NCBI GenBank assembly: GCA_035275625.1
Contig: DATEMK010000500.1
Coordinates: 1 to 25,710 of the forward strand
DNA from: DATEMK01 sp035275625
GTDB lineage: Bacteria > Bacteroidota > Bacteroidia > AKYH767-A > OLB10
DNA length: 25,710 nucleotides
Direction: 5' to 3'
Below, piece by piece: positions 7,680 through 15,248 of this stretch. The position numbers and the translations under genes are program-made. Below the pieces are notes generated by a model that had not been told where the DNA came from, searched no databases, and saw only the letters and a list, made by a program, of their open reading frames with translations. How positions within the stretch are numbered: the stretch's first letter is position 1; the number at the start of each line of letters is the position of its first letter.

Positions 7680-7724
7680 CAAAATTGCTGACTGCCCAAA
7701 ACCTGTGCAATCCACATTTGTGGA
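7680..7724 (-). promoter_or_regulatory. Promoter with palindromic operator, first S74 gene
   Basis: On the minus strand a perfect 14-bp palindrome, TCCACAAATGTGGA apart from its central bases (7711-7724), is followed immediately by TTG (7708-7710). After exactly 20 bases comes CAATTTTG (7680-7687), one base off the Bacteroidetes -7 consensus. The arrangement is repeated at 10459-10503, and nearly so at 13195-13240. The leader to ATG 7597 would be about 75 bases. Confidence 0.65.
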
Positions 7725-7734
7725 GAAAAGAAAA

Positions 7735-7764
7735 ACCCGCAACGATTATATTATCGTTACGGGT
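7735..7764 (-). terminator. Rho-independent terminator of the second S74/T9SS gene
   Basis: On the minus strand, ACCCGTAACGAT and ATCGTTGCGGGT pair over 12 positions with one A-C mismatch around a 6-base loop, followed by TTTTCTTTTC. It lies 22 bases after the stop at 7787 and directly before the operator of the next gene. Confidence 0.8.
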
Positions 7765-7786
7765 AATCCACCTCAGGTAACCAAAA

Positions 7787-10414
7787 CTATCTTAACACTG
7801 AAAATTGTTTTGTATCAATTCTCACATCATCCACAATTAAACTATACGTATAAATTCCTTGTTTTAAAGATTGCACATTCAAAACTATTTCTCCCGAATT
7901 TTCTTTTAGTGAAATTATTTTAATGACTGCACCGCTGTTATTAACTATCACAATAATTCCATGTGTGAAAGGTTGTTCAATTCTATATTTAATTGTTGAC
8001 GCTGAACTTGCCGGGTTAGGAATTGCATTGCCTAACAGGCTTTCTACAATCTCGTTTTGTAATTCAACTGTCCTGGAATTTTTTGAATAATTCTCTGTCA
8101 TTAATTTTTTGATTTCATTTAATTCATTCGTAAGGACATCAATTTGATTGTGTAATTCTTTATTTTCCAAACTTAGTTGTTGTATTCCTATAAGTGCAAC
8201 ACCAGCCGGATCAATGGTAGAGATGGTGCTGTCATCACCTGTTTTAAACGCTGCATAAAAATCTTTTGCAAAGGGACCAATATAGGTTTTCATTTCCTTA
8301 TCCGCTTTATAATGCCAGCGTGCAACTTCAAGGTTATTTATTTTTTCGAGAATTTCTCTTTTGTCTAATTGTGTGATGTTGTCTTTTAATTTTCTGTCTG
8401 ATGCATTAGTCCATACACCACCTGTGGTGAGTTTAGCAGTGGTAACCTGGAATTCAAGAATATTGGCTGAAGTCGGAGTTTTTCCAATGCCAATTTTTGT
8501 AACTGAAGAATTCCCGATTACAGCACAATTATCCAGTGTAACAACAGCTCCGTTACCAATAACAATTCCGTTAGTGCGGGAAGACCCGGTCAGAGTTCCT
8601 TCCCCGATTACCACATTGGAAGAACCCGAAGTGAGAGAGCTTGCTGCGAAACTTCCGATAATAACGTTGTCATTTCCTGTTGTAAGAGCACCGGCTGCAC
8701 TCTTCCCCACCATAACATTATTATCTCCTGACGTATGAGCAATGGCTGCACTTTCCCCCAGGAAAGTATTGGAGTTCCCGTTTGATGCTTTTCCGGAATT
8801 AAATCCGAAATAAGCATTTTGGTTACCGGTGGTGTTGGAAGCTCCGGCAAATGCCCCGATGTAAACACTCTGAACACCTGATGTATTCAGAGTTCCCGAT
8901 TCCCGGCCCATAAAAGTATTGTTAATGCCCGTACTATTCATCCCCGAACGGTCTCCTATAAAAGTATTCCCGTTGCCCACTGTTATTGCAAGCCCTGCTT
9001 TATAGCCCAGGAATACGTTTCTGAAGCTTTGATTGATATTTCCTGCAAGCGTATCATTAACCCTGAAAGATAATGTCGCATTGTCTTTTGTCCCTATGAA
9101 ATTTGTCGAGCCTGATGTACCGGTATTTCCATTTAATTTCCAATCGTTAGATTCAGTTGGTAAGGATGCTGGGGTCCATGTTGCGCCATTGTATTGTAAA
9201 ACCTGACCTGCTGCGGGCGCAGTCGGAGAAACAGATACACCTTGCAAACCATCAACAGTTGGGTTAGGATATGTTCCGGTTAAGTCGCCATTAGCTGTTC
9301 CAATTGGTGATACACTTGCCGGTGCAGCAGCATTCCATTGTGTTCCGTTATAAGTTAATACCTGTCCTGAAGTTGGTGCTGTTGAGGAAACAGCAACACC
9401 TTGCAAACCATCAACAACAGGGTTGGGATATGTTCCGGTTAAATCGCCATTAGCAGTTCCGGTTGGAGTTGAAGGAGGAATGACCTGCCACGTAGCTTTT
9501 CCGTTTAAGTCGCTGGTTAAAACTTTTCCAGCCGCCTGGTTACCATCTACCATTCGTATGTTACCAACAACATGTAATTTATCTAATGGCGCTGAAATAC
9601 CAATACCAACATTTGCATTGTTGCCCAACACCATGCTGTTACTTGCACTTACTATAGCACCTGCACCTATAGCTGTTGCGTTCAGCAAATTTCCGGTTGA
9701 ACAATCGGCAGAACTACCAATAAAAGTATTCAGGCTGCCGGTAGTATTATTATTTCCCGCTCTCGAACCTATAGCGGAATTTGAAATTCCGGTACTGGAA
9801 TTTTGACCTGCCTGAAAACCAAAAAAAACGTTCTCTATTCCGGAAGTATTTGAAGTGCCTGAGTTGGCTCCAAAAAAGGAATTGCTATTTCCTGTGGTAT
9901 TGAGAAAGCCACTTGAAACACCAAAAAAGGAATTAAAAGCACCGGTAGTATTGTTTGCTCCTGAAATATGGCCAAAAAAGGAATTATTGCTGGCTGTATT
10001 GTTCAGACCCGCACTTGATCCGAAAAAACAATTGGAAATTCCTGTTACATTTGACCTTCCGGCACTTTTTCCAAAATAATTATTGGAACCACCGGTTGTG
10101 TTTAAATTACCGGCATCATCACCAAAAAAACAATTGTTTGATCCTGAACTGGTACTTTGACCACTTGCCACTCCATAGAAGCTGTTGCTAATACCGGTAG
10201 TTATATTCAGACCACTATTGGCACCAAATGAAGTAAGCGGAAAAGATAGTTTGCCTGCCTGGTTGCCCAGGATTCTGAAAGTTAAAGGAGCGCCATCTGT
10301 AGTTCCCACAAAGTCTGTTGCAGGATTTGTTCCTGCATTTCCTGTTAGTTGCCATTGTGCATTTGCCATTATGCTTATACATACAAATGCGATAAGTAAA
10401 ATGTTCTTTTTCAT
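7787..10414 (-). CDS. Large secreted surface protein: two FFG-type repeat blocks, S74 domain, T9SS sorting domain
   Basis: 875 residues; signal peptide MKKNILLIAFVCISIMANAQ. The stalk is built twice. WQLTGNAGTN...DFVGTTDGAPLTFRILGNQAG at 21-54 recurs as WKLNGNTGTS...NFIGTKDNATLSFRVNDTLAG at 425-458. Each copy leads into a run of FFG- or FIG-type units (about 70-250 and 465-625). Between them a module of about 50 residues (GTANGDLTGTYPNP, VDGLQGV, GQVL.YNG..W) occurs twice, at 319-360 and 372-413. ASDRKLKDNI at 671 starts the S74 chaperone-type domain. A coiled coil spans about 745-790. GNAIPNPASS to the end (795-875) is a T9SS sorting domain. The S74 domain is divergent after the first motif, so cleavage activity is uncertain. 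It is a diverged relative of the next gene, with its own matching promoter and terminator. Predicted cell-surface fibre. Confidence 0.85.
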   Translation of the reverse strand: MKKNILLIAFVCISIMANAQWQLTGNAGTNPATDFVGTTDGAPLTFRILGNQAGKLSFPLTSFGANSGLNITTGISNSFYGVASGQSTSSGSNNCFFGDDAGNLNTTGGSNNYFGKSAGRSNVTGISNCFFGSSAGLNNTASNNSFFGHISGANNTTGAFNSFFGVSSGFLNTTGNSNSFFGANSGTSNTSGIENVFFGFQAGQNSSTGISNSAIGSRAGNNNTTGSLNTFIGSSADCSTGNLLNATAIGAGAIVSASNSMVLGNNANVGIGISAPLDKLHVVGNIRMVDGNQAAGKVLTSDLNGKATWQVIPPSTPTGTANGDLTGTYPNPVVDGLQGVAVSSTAPTSGQVLTYNGTQWNAAAPASVSPIGTANGDLTGTYPNPTVDGLQGVSVSPTAPAAGQVLQYNGATWTPASLPTESNDWKLNGNTGTSGSTNFIGTKDNATLSFRVNDTLAGNINQSFRNVFLGYKAGLAITVGNGNTFIGDRSGMNSTGINNTFMGRESGTLNTSGVQSVYIGAFAGASNTTGNQNAYFGFNSGKASNGNSNTFLGESAAIAHTSGDNNVMVGKSAAGALTTGNDNVIIGSFAASSLTSGSSNVVIGEGTLTGSSRTNGIVIGNGAVVTLDNCAVIGNSSVTKIGIGKTPTSANILEFQVTTAKLTTGGVWTNASDRKLKDNITQLDKREILEKINNLEVARWHYKADKEMKTYIGPFAKDFYAAFKTGDDSTISTIDPAGVALIGIQQLSLENKELHNQIDVLTNELNEIKKLMTENYSKNSRTVELQNEIVESLLGNAIPNPASSASTIKYRIEQPFTHGIIVIVNNSGAVIKIISLKENSGEIVLNVQSLKQGIYTYSLIVDDVRIDTKQFSVLR

Positions 10415-10458
10415 TTTTTTTAATTTTTGATAGTTTGACTTTTTTTAATTTGACGCTG

Positions 10459-10503
10459 CAAAACTGCAACGTGGGAATAGGGTGTGCAATCCACATTTGT
10501 GGG
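10459..10503 (-). promoter_or_regulatory. Promoter with palindromic operator, second S74 gene
   Basis: On the minus strand, CCCACAAATGTGGA (10490-10503) is followed directly by TTG (10487-10489), 20 bases, and CAGTTTTG (10459-10466). A 28-base block around the palindrome differs from the site at 7680-7724 at one position. The spacing is identical. The start codon lies 45 bases beyond the -7 box. Confidence 0.65.
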
Positions 10504-10519
10504 GAAAAGAACGAAATCA

Positions 10520-10561
10520 GATGTCAGATGTCAGACTGCCGACTTCGGACTTCTGACCTCA
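10520..10561. repeat. GC-type heptamer repeat (6 units), left of the four-helix-bundle gene
   Basis: Six phased units: GATGTCA, GATGTCA, GACTGCC, GACTTCG, GACTTCT, GACCTCA. The first and last units are close to reverse complements, so the array can fold back. It lies 65 bp before the frameshifted S23-type gene. Confidence 0.75.
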
Positions 10562-10625
10562 ACTTCGCCATCATATTGAGAAACTATACTTTTGCTTTTA
10601 CAAACATCTCTGAAAAACACCTGCG

Positions 10626-10987
10626 ATGCCCCCGATAAAAACTTTTCAGGATTTGGAAGTTTACCAGATAGCAAGAAAACTTGAATTGGAAATATTTGAG
10701 TTGACAAAAAATTTCCAATAGAAGAAAAATATTCTTTGACTGATCAAATCAGGAGGTCAAGCCGCTCCATCAAAGCAAATATTGCAGAGGGTTGGGGGAA
10801 AAGAATTTATACTGATGTATTCAAAAGACATCTTGTGGATGCGCTTGGTTCATTGGAAGAAACAAAATCGTGGTTGATTTCTTGTCTTGATTGCCATTAC
10901 ATTACAAATGAAGCATTTCAAAACTTCGCAAATGAATACGACCTTCTGGGGAGCAAGATTTATAAATTGCATCAGAACTGGAAGTGA
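10626..10987 (+). pseudogene. Four-helix-bundle (S23 / 23S rRNA intervening-sequence) protein, frameshifted
   Basis: From ATG 10626 the frame reads MPPIKTFQDLEVYQIARKL, then ELEIFELTKNF, and hits a TAG three bases after a CC at 10715-10716. Adding one base there restores PIEEKYSLTDQIRRSSRSIK, then ANIAEGWGKR, continuing to SKIYKLHQNWK and the stop at 10985-10987. The joined product is about 120 residues, the normal size of TIGR02436-type four-helix-bundle proteins, with their hallmark QIRR...SI..NIAEG motif. The function of this family is not established; members occur inside 23S rRNA intervening sequences and as stand-alone genes. A one-base deletion in a short C run could be real decay or a sequencing error. 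It is the only plus-strand gene between 2022 and 24054 and has heptamer repeats on both sides. Confidence 0.85.
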
Positions 10988-11084
10988 GAGGTCAGAAGTC
11001 AGAAGTCGGAAATTGAGAAACTGAGGTCAGATGTGGAGGGACATTCAATCCGACCTCCGACCTCTGACTTCCTACCTCCGATTT
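10988..11084. repeat. GC-type heptamer repeat with inverted arms, right of the four-helix-bundle gene
   Basis: It begins directly after the S23-type stop codon with GAGGTCA, GAAGTCA, GAAGTCG, GAAATTG. After a degenerate middle it returns as CCGACCT, CCGACCT, CTGACTT, CCTACCT, CCGATTT (11050-11084), roughly the reverse complement of the left arm. It runs into the stop codon of the histidine kinase (TCA at 11084-11086 on the plus strand). Confidence 0.75.
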
Positions 11085-13177
11085 CAATAAAGTTTTCCCT
11101 CCACGGCAATTTGAACACCTTTACCCGGAGCGGTAATCAATTTAAAAAGCGATTGTATTTGTTCAGCACGCATTTGCATATTGCGTAAACCATTGCTGAA
11201 ATCATCTTTAGGTTTATCATCCATGCCTTTACCATAATCTTTAATATTCAAATTAAAGTTTTCATTCTCATTGCTGAAATCAATATCAATTTTATCGCTG
11301 CCAGAATATTTTACGGCATTGTGTAAAGACTCTTTCAAAATCAAAAATAAATTTCTTCGTACTTCGGGATGCAATGTGACCTCTCCAACATCATGCGGAA
11401 AGTTTACAACAGGACGTATATTAGTGCCGTCAAAAAAGCGGTCAATGTATTGGCGCATAAAACCCAACATGCTTTTTAAATTATCATTTGCAGGGTTGCT
11501 TGCCCAAATAATTTCACGCATTCCTGTTATCACATCTTTCGATTGTGCAGAAATTTTTTCAAGCATTTGTTTTTCCTTCTCGGGCACATTTGCATTGATT
11601 AAAAGCTGCTGAGCATTTAGTCCCAATTTCGTAAGGTTAGCTCCCATATCATCGTGCACATCACTGGCAATTTTTCCCCGCATGCTTTCGATTGCATTTT
11701 GTTTTTCAAGAATTGCAATTTGTTTTTCTGCCGTTCTCTTTTTCTGCACATTTCTGAAAATTAAAAATCCTGAGACTAAAATTAATCCTGCGATGGCCAG
11801 CAATGAATAGTTCAATGTTTTCTGCCGGGCAATTTTTTCCGCATCTAATAATTTTTCAGAATTAAGCTTAGCTATTTCATTTTCCTTTTTTTCAGTTTCA
11901 TATTTGGTTTGCATTTCTGCTATTTGCTCAGAAAATTTATTATTCTTAATGGAGTCATTTAGGTTATAGGATAAATTCAAATATTTTACGCTTTCCTCAA
12001 ATTGATTCAGCCCTTCATTCGCCATTGAAATCATCCTGTATCCTCTTACTATCGCCTCTTTATCTTTGATCTCCTGCGCTATCTGTAATGCTTCATTAAA
12101 CTTATTTATAGCTTTACGATAAAATGAAATATCATTTTTTGCCTTTGCCATCTTCATATAAAGAGCGCCTGTCTGGTTTAAATTTAAAATTATGTTTGTT
12201 TGATTTTTCAGCAAGGTATTCTTTTCAAAACTTATTTTATTGTAATAAAGCGATGAGTCAAGATTATTTTCTGCTTCAAAAACATCGGCAAGATTATTCG
12301 CTATGGTGCCTAACAAAAAATTCTCATTCAGTTCGCTTGCTATCGCATACGCCTGGTGAGAATAGTATTTAGCCGAATCTAATTCTTCCAGGCCCCTGTA
12401 AGCACGTCCTATATTTGAATAAGAGATTGCCACTTCCCGGAAAAGCATATTATGTTTTTTTTGTTCCAGGCTCAAAAAAAAATACTTCAGCGCTTCCCTG
12501 TTATTCTTCATAGAGGAATACACATTTGCAATATTGCCGAGGCAGCTTCCTTTAGTCAGAGAATCATTTATTTGTTCACAAAGTTTCAAACATTTAAGCA
12601 ATGTTTCAACAGCCTTTGAATAATCTCCCTTACCGTTTTGGGCAAGCCCGATAAAATTTAATGCTTTTGTCACAACAAAATTATCTTTTGAGACGGCAGC
12701 AGCTTTTATTGCCAGCTCACCGGCAATTTCTATGCTGTCGAGATTACCGGTATTCGCATAAATCTTTGCAAGAATATTATAACTGTTTCCTAAACCCATG
12801 TAATCCTTGTTAGCTTTTGCTATATCTATAGCCTCATTCATAGTTGTGGTAGCTTCCGGAATTCTTGAAGCAAAAATTAACGAGTTAGCACGGGCAATGC
12901 GTCCATTAACTCTCCCATTTTCGAAACTTAATTTATCCGAAAGCGAAATAGCTTCATCTGCATGACTTATTGATTCATCTAAAAGCCGTTTCTTTTTTTC
13001 TAATTCCGACAGATAAATATACCTGTTGGCAAGAATAGTATCTGCTTTACCTGCCGAAATAATTTTTTTAATACTGTCTATTTCGTTTGTCTGGGCAAAC
13101 AAGCACTCATGCTTTATGAAAACTAAAATTGTGAATGCAATAAGATGAAAGCAACATTTTGTTTTTCTCATATTCAT
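11084..13177 (-). CDS. TPR-containing membrane sensor histidine kinase, NarX/DesK-like (HisKA_3)
   Basis: 697 residues. The signal peptide covers about 1-29 (cleavage after LFAQ). Residues 30-410 are helical TPR repeats, for example NSYNILAKIYANTGNLDSIE, SCLGNIANVYSSMKNNREAL and ISYSNIGRAYRGLEELDSAK, presumably periplasmic. A coiled coil precedes one membrane helix at about 457-475 (YSLLAIAGLILVSGFLIF). The cytoplasmic kinase follows: SDVHDDMGANL with phosphoacceptor H508, N-box ESLHNAVKYSG (N620), DYGKGMD (D647) and NGLRNM (662-667). This is the HisKA_3 class, which pairs with NarL/LuxR-type regulators; one lies immediately upstream. The signal sensed is unknown. It has its own palindrome-bearing promoter, so expression may be autoregulated. 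The 3' end abuts a heptamer repeat. Confidence 0.9.
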   Translation of the reverse strand: MNMRKTKCCFHLIAFTILVFIKHECLFAQTNEIDSIKKIISAGKADTILANRYIYLSELEKKKRLLDESISHADEAISLSDKLSFENGRVNGRIARANSLIFASRIPEATTTMNEAIDIAKANKDYMGLGNSYNILAKIYANTGNLDSIEIAGELAIKAAAVSKDNFVVTKALNFIGLAQNGKGDYSKAVETLLKCLKLCEQINDSLTKGSCLGNIANVYSSMKNNREALKYFFLSLEQKKHNMLFREVAISYSNIGRAYRGLEELDSAKYYSHQAYAIASELNENFLLGTIANNLADVFEAENNLDSSLYYNKISFEKNTLLKNQTNIILNLNQTGALYMKMAKAKNDISFYRKAINKFNEALQIAQEIKDKEAIVRGYRMISMANEGLNQFEESVKYLNLSYNLNDSIKNNKFSEQIAEMQTKYETEKKENEIAKLNSEKLLDAEKIARQKTLNYSLLAIAGLILVSGFLIFRNVQKKRTAEKQIAILEKQNAIESMRGKIASDVHDDMGANLTKLGLNAQQLLINANVPEKEKQMLEKISAQSKDVITGMREIIWASNPANDNLKSMLGFMRQYIDRFFDGTNIRPVVNFPHDVGEVTLHPEVRRNLFLILKESLHNAVKYSGSDKIDIDFSNENENFNLNIKDYGKGMDDKPKDDFSNGLRNMQMRAEQIQSLFKLITAPGKGVQIAVEGKLY

Positions 13178-13194
13178 AAGTCAGAAATTTAACG

Positions 13195-13240
13195 CAAAGC
13201 AGGACAATTAAAATTGAAGGACAATGTCCACAATTGTGGA
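13195..13240 (-). promoter_or_regulatory. Promoter with palindromic operator, histidine kinase gene
   Basis: A perfect 14-bp palindrome, TCCACAATTGTGGA (13227-13240), is followed on the minus strand by CA, then TTG (13222-13224), 19 bases and CTGCTTTG (13195-13202), a weak -7 box. It is the same operator-against-minus-33 layout as upstream of the two S74 genes. It sits in the 83-bp gap between the response regulator and the kinase, which holds nothing else I can identify. Confidence 0.55.
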
Positions 13241-13260
13241 TTAAAATATAAAACACAAAC

Positions 13261-13887
13261 TCACTTTTTGGGAAACACTTTGTTCAATGCATCAGTTCTT
13301 GAATGAACCTGCAATACATCATATATATTCCGGCAATAAGTTCTGATTGTTTCAAAAGACAGGTTCATCTTATCCGCAATTTCTTTGTAGCGATATCCCT
13401 GGTCGAGGTAATTTAAAATATCCCACTGGCGCGCTGTTAAATTTTCTATTTCATTGGATTGAACTTTGCGCGACTGAAACGATTGCACCACCTTTCGTGC
13501 GATAGATGCCGACATCATGGAACCTCCGTTATAAACCGTTTTTATGGCATCCGAAATTTCAGCTACCGATGAATTTTTTAACATATACCCGGTGGCACCA
13601 ACACAAAGTGCGTTAAAAATTTTCTCCTCATCATCATAAATGGTACACATAATGTACTGCACTTTCGGGCGTTTAGGTTTTAATTCTGCAACTGCCTGGA
13701 TTCCGTTTTTACCCGGCAAGCCAATATCCATCAGAACCACATCCACATTTAAGTCCGTAAAAGCAGCAATAAAAGTTTCTGCATTTGAAAATGTTTTTGT
13801 TACGGTAATCTCGTTATCTGCCTTTAATAAATTTAAAAGCGATTGAAGTATTTCTTTGTCATCTTCAACAATGGCAATTTGAATCAT
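13261..13887 (-). CDS. NarL/LuxR-family DNA-binding response regulator
   Basis: 208 residues. The receiver domain spans 1-120 with acidic pocket E8, D9 and D10, phosphorylation site D54 in VLMDIGLPG, T82 and K104. The C-terminal LuxR-type helix-turn-helix spans about 149-205 (LTARQWDILNYLDQGYRYKE, then IADKMNLSFETIRTYCRNIY). Phosphorylation by the adjacent HisKA_3 kinase is the expected activation. The start codon overlaps the preT stop as ATGA, so translation is probably coupled to the catabolic gene. The palindrome repeated at three nearby promoters is a natural candidate for its binding site; that link is inference. Confidence 0.92.
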   Translation of the reverse strand: MIQIAIVEDDKEILQSLLNLLKADNEITVTKTFSNAETFIAAFTDLNVDVVLMDIGLPGKNGIQAVAELKPKRPKVQYIMCTIYDDEEKIFNALCVGATGYMLKNSSVAEISDAIKTVYNGGSMMSASIARKVVQSFQSRKVQSNEIENLTARQWDILNYLDQGYRYKEIADKMNLSFETIRTYCRNIYDVLQVHSRTDALNKVFPKK

Positions 13888-15170
13888 TGCATTAATTTAA
13901 TGATTGCTTTGGCTGCTTTCTTTCCATCGGCAACAGCATTCACTACTTCTTGTCCGCCACTCACTGCATCTCCTGCCGCGAAATACTTTTTGCCTGAAGT
14001 TTGAAAATTTTCGTTTACAGAAATTTTTCCTTTATCATCAAACTTTAATCCGTCAATTAATTTTAAAAATTCGGTTTGTTTAGATTGGCCAGTTGCTTTA
14101 ATCACCCAATCACATTCAATAACTGATTCAGTTCCATCCTTTGATTTCAATTTAATTCCTGAAACTTTTCCATTCCCTAAAATTTCAACGGGTGAAACAT
14201 TAAACACTCCTGTAACTCCCACACTTTTTGCCAATTCATATTCAAAATTGTAAGCCGGCATTTCTTCCTTACTTCTGCGATAGGCAAGAATTACCTGTGC
14301 GCCCATCCGTGCAGTTTCGCTGGCCGCATCCATGGCTGTATTACCACCACCGAGCACAACAACTTTTTCAGGAACAGAAATTCGATGATGATTCATACGC
14401 AATTTTTCAATGAACTCAGTTGCTCCAAAAACATTTTCCAAATCTTCTCCTTTAATTTTCAAATCAGATGTTTTCCCTAAACCAATACCTATAAAAATTG
14501 CATCGTAATTTTTTTCGAGTTTGTTTAAATCTTCTTTTGTTGAAATGGATTTATTGTAATAAACTTTATATCCGAATTGTTTTTCTAAATATCCCATTTC
14601 ATCCAATGCTTCTTCATTAGTGATTTTATACGGAGCCACTCCATAAACCGTCAAACCGGAGGGTTTTTCTTTTGCTTCAAAAACATCTACGTCAAATCCC
14701 TGCAAACGCAATTCACAGGCACAGCCAATTCCTGCAGGACCGGCTCCAATTACCGCAACTTTTTTCCCATTTGATTTTCCTGCGGAATAAAATTTTTTGT
14801 TTTTACTGATGGCTTTTCCTGTTGCAAAACTTTGCAATCTTCCGATCTCAATCGGTTTTACATCCTGGTGATTGTAAACACATGCGCCTTCACACAAAAC
14901 TTCTGTGGGGCAAACTTTGCCGCAGGCGTATCCAAAATAATTTGAATTGTAAATTGTTTTTGCTGCACCCAGATCATTTTTTGAATTTATCTGCCGGATA
15001 AAAAGCGGAATGTCAATTCCCGTTGGACAGGCATTCACGCATGGAGCATCATAACAGAACAAACAACGCGAGCTTTCATAATACGCTTCTGTTTCATTCA
15101 TCAGCGGTTTGATCTGAGAAAAATTTTCTTCAAACTCCTGTTCAGATTGTGGGGGTTTAAATTCTGCCAT
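13884..15170 (-). CDS. preT: Dihydropyrimidine dehydrogenase, electron-input subunit PreT
   Basis: 428 residues. It accepts electrons from NAD(P)H through FAD and passes them over iron-sulfur clusters to PreA. The N-terminal cluster domain has cysteines C36, C39, C44, C48 and C83, C87, C93, C97. The FAD-binding Rossmann motif is VIGAGPAG at 140-147 and the NAD(P)-binding motif is VLGGGNTAMDAA at 272-283. A second FAD contact is the C-terminal AAGDAVSGGQEVV. The architecture matches the N-terminal part of mammalian DPD and the glutamate synthase small subunit family; the pathway context settles the choice. A quasi-palindromic repeat fills the 78-bp gap from the upstream beta-ureidopropionase gene. 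The stop overlaps the response regulator start by four bases. In other bacteria preT and preA are usually adjacent. Confidence 0.92.
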   Translation of the reverse strand: MAEFKPPQSEQEFEENFSQIKPLMNETEAYYESSRCLFCYDAPCVNACPTGIDIPLFIRQINSKNDLGAAKTIYNSNYFGYACGKVCPTEVLCEGACVYNHQDVKPIEIGRLQSFATGKAISKNKKFYSAGKSNGKKVAVIGAGPAGIGCACELRLQGFDVDVFEAKEKPSGLTVYGVAPYKITNEEALDEMGYLEKQFGYKVYYNKSISTKEDLNKLEKNYDAIFIGIGLGKTSDLKIKGEDLENVFGATEFIEKLRMNHHRISVPEKVVVLGGGNTAMDAASETARMGAQVILAYRRSKEEMPAYNFEYELAKSVGVTGVFNVSPVEILGNGKVSGIKLKSKDGTESVIECDWVIKATGQSKQTEFLKLIDGLKFDDKGKISVNENFQTSGKKYFAAGDAVSGGQEVVNAVADGKKAAKAIIKLMQ

Positions 15171-15182
15171 ATTATTTTTTTA

Positions 15183-15241
15183 GCCACGAATTACACTAAT
15201 TAACACGAATTCAATTAGTGCAAATTCGTGTAATTAGTGGC
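15183..15241. repeat. 59-bp quasi-palindromic repeat, copy 1
   Basis: The ends GCCACGAATTACACTAATT and AATTCGTGTAATTAGTGGC pair at 17 of 19 positions. It fills the gap between the beta-ureidopropionase stop and the preT start. The reverse complement of the copy at 16127-16185 differs from it at 7 of 59 positions. Confidence 0.8.
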
Positions 15242-15248
15242 ATTTTTT

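Noticed and set aside
7598..7717. Longer start of the first S74 protein at 7717 (MWIAQVLG...)
   Set aside because: It would place the shared promoter palindrome and the -7 box inside the coding region and put a long non-hydrophobic stretch before the signal peptide.
7711..7724. Resemblance of the TCCACA palindromes (also 10490-10503 and 13227-13240) to DnaA boxes (TTATCCACA)
   Set aside because: Each matches the 9-mer with one or two mismatches and stands alone, with no cluster, AT-rich unwinding region or dnaA/dnaN genes. Symmetry and promoter position fit an operator better.
8403..8416. CACCACCTGTGGTG inside the second S74 gene as a fourth operator
   Set aside because: It lies in coding sequence, differs from the TCCACAWWTGTGGA consensus in its centre and flanks, and has no promoter boxes nearby.
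3418..10414. Prophage remnant (RhuM, S74 tail-fibre domain, ORF6N elsewhere)
   Set aside because: No capsid, terminase, portal, integrase or lysis genes. Both S74 proteins have signal peptides and T9SS domains, so they are host surface proteins using a phage-derived module.
10626..10987. Accessory protein of a diversity-generating retroelement (Avd has the same four-helix-bundle fold)
   Set aside because: No reverse transcriptase and no template/variable repeat pair was found; the sequence is of the S23/IVP type and is frameshifted.
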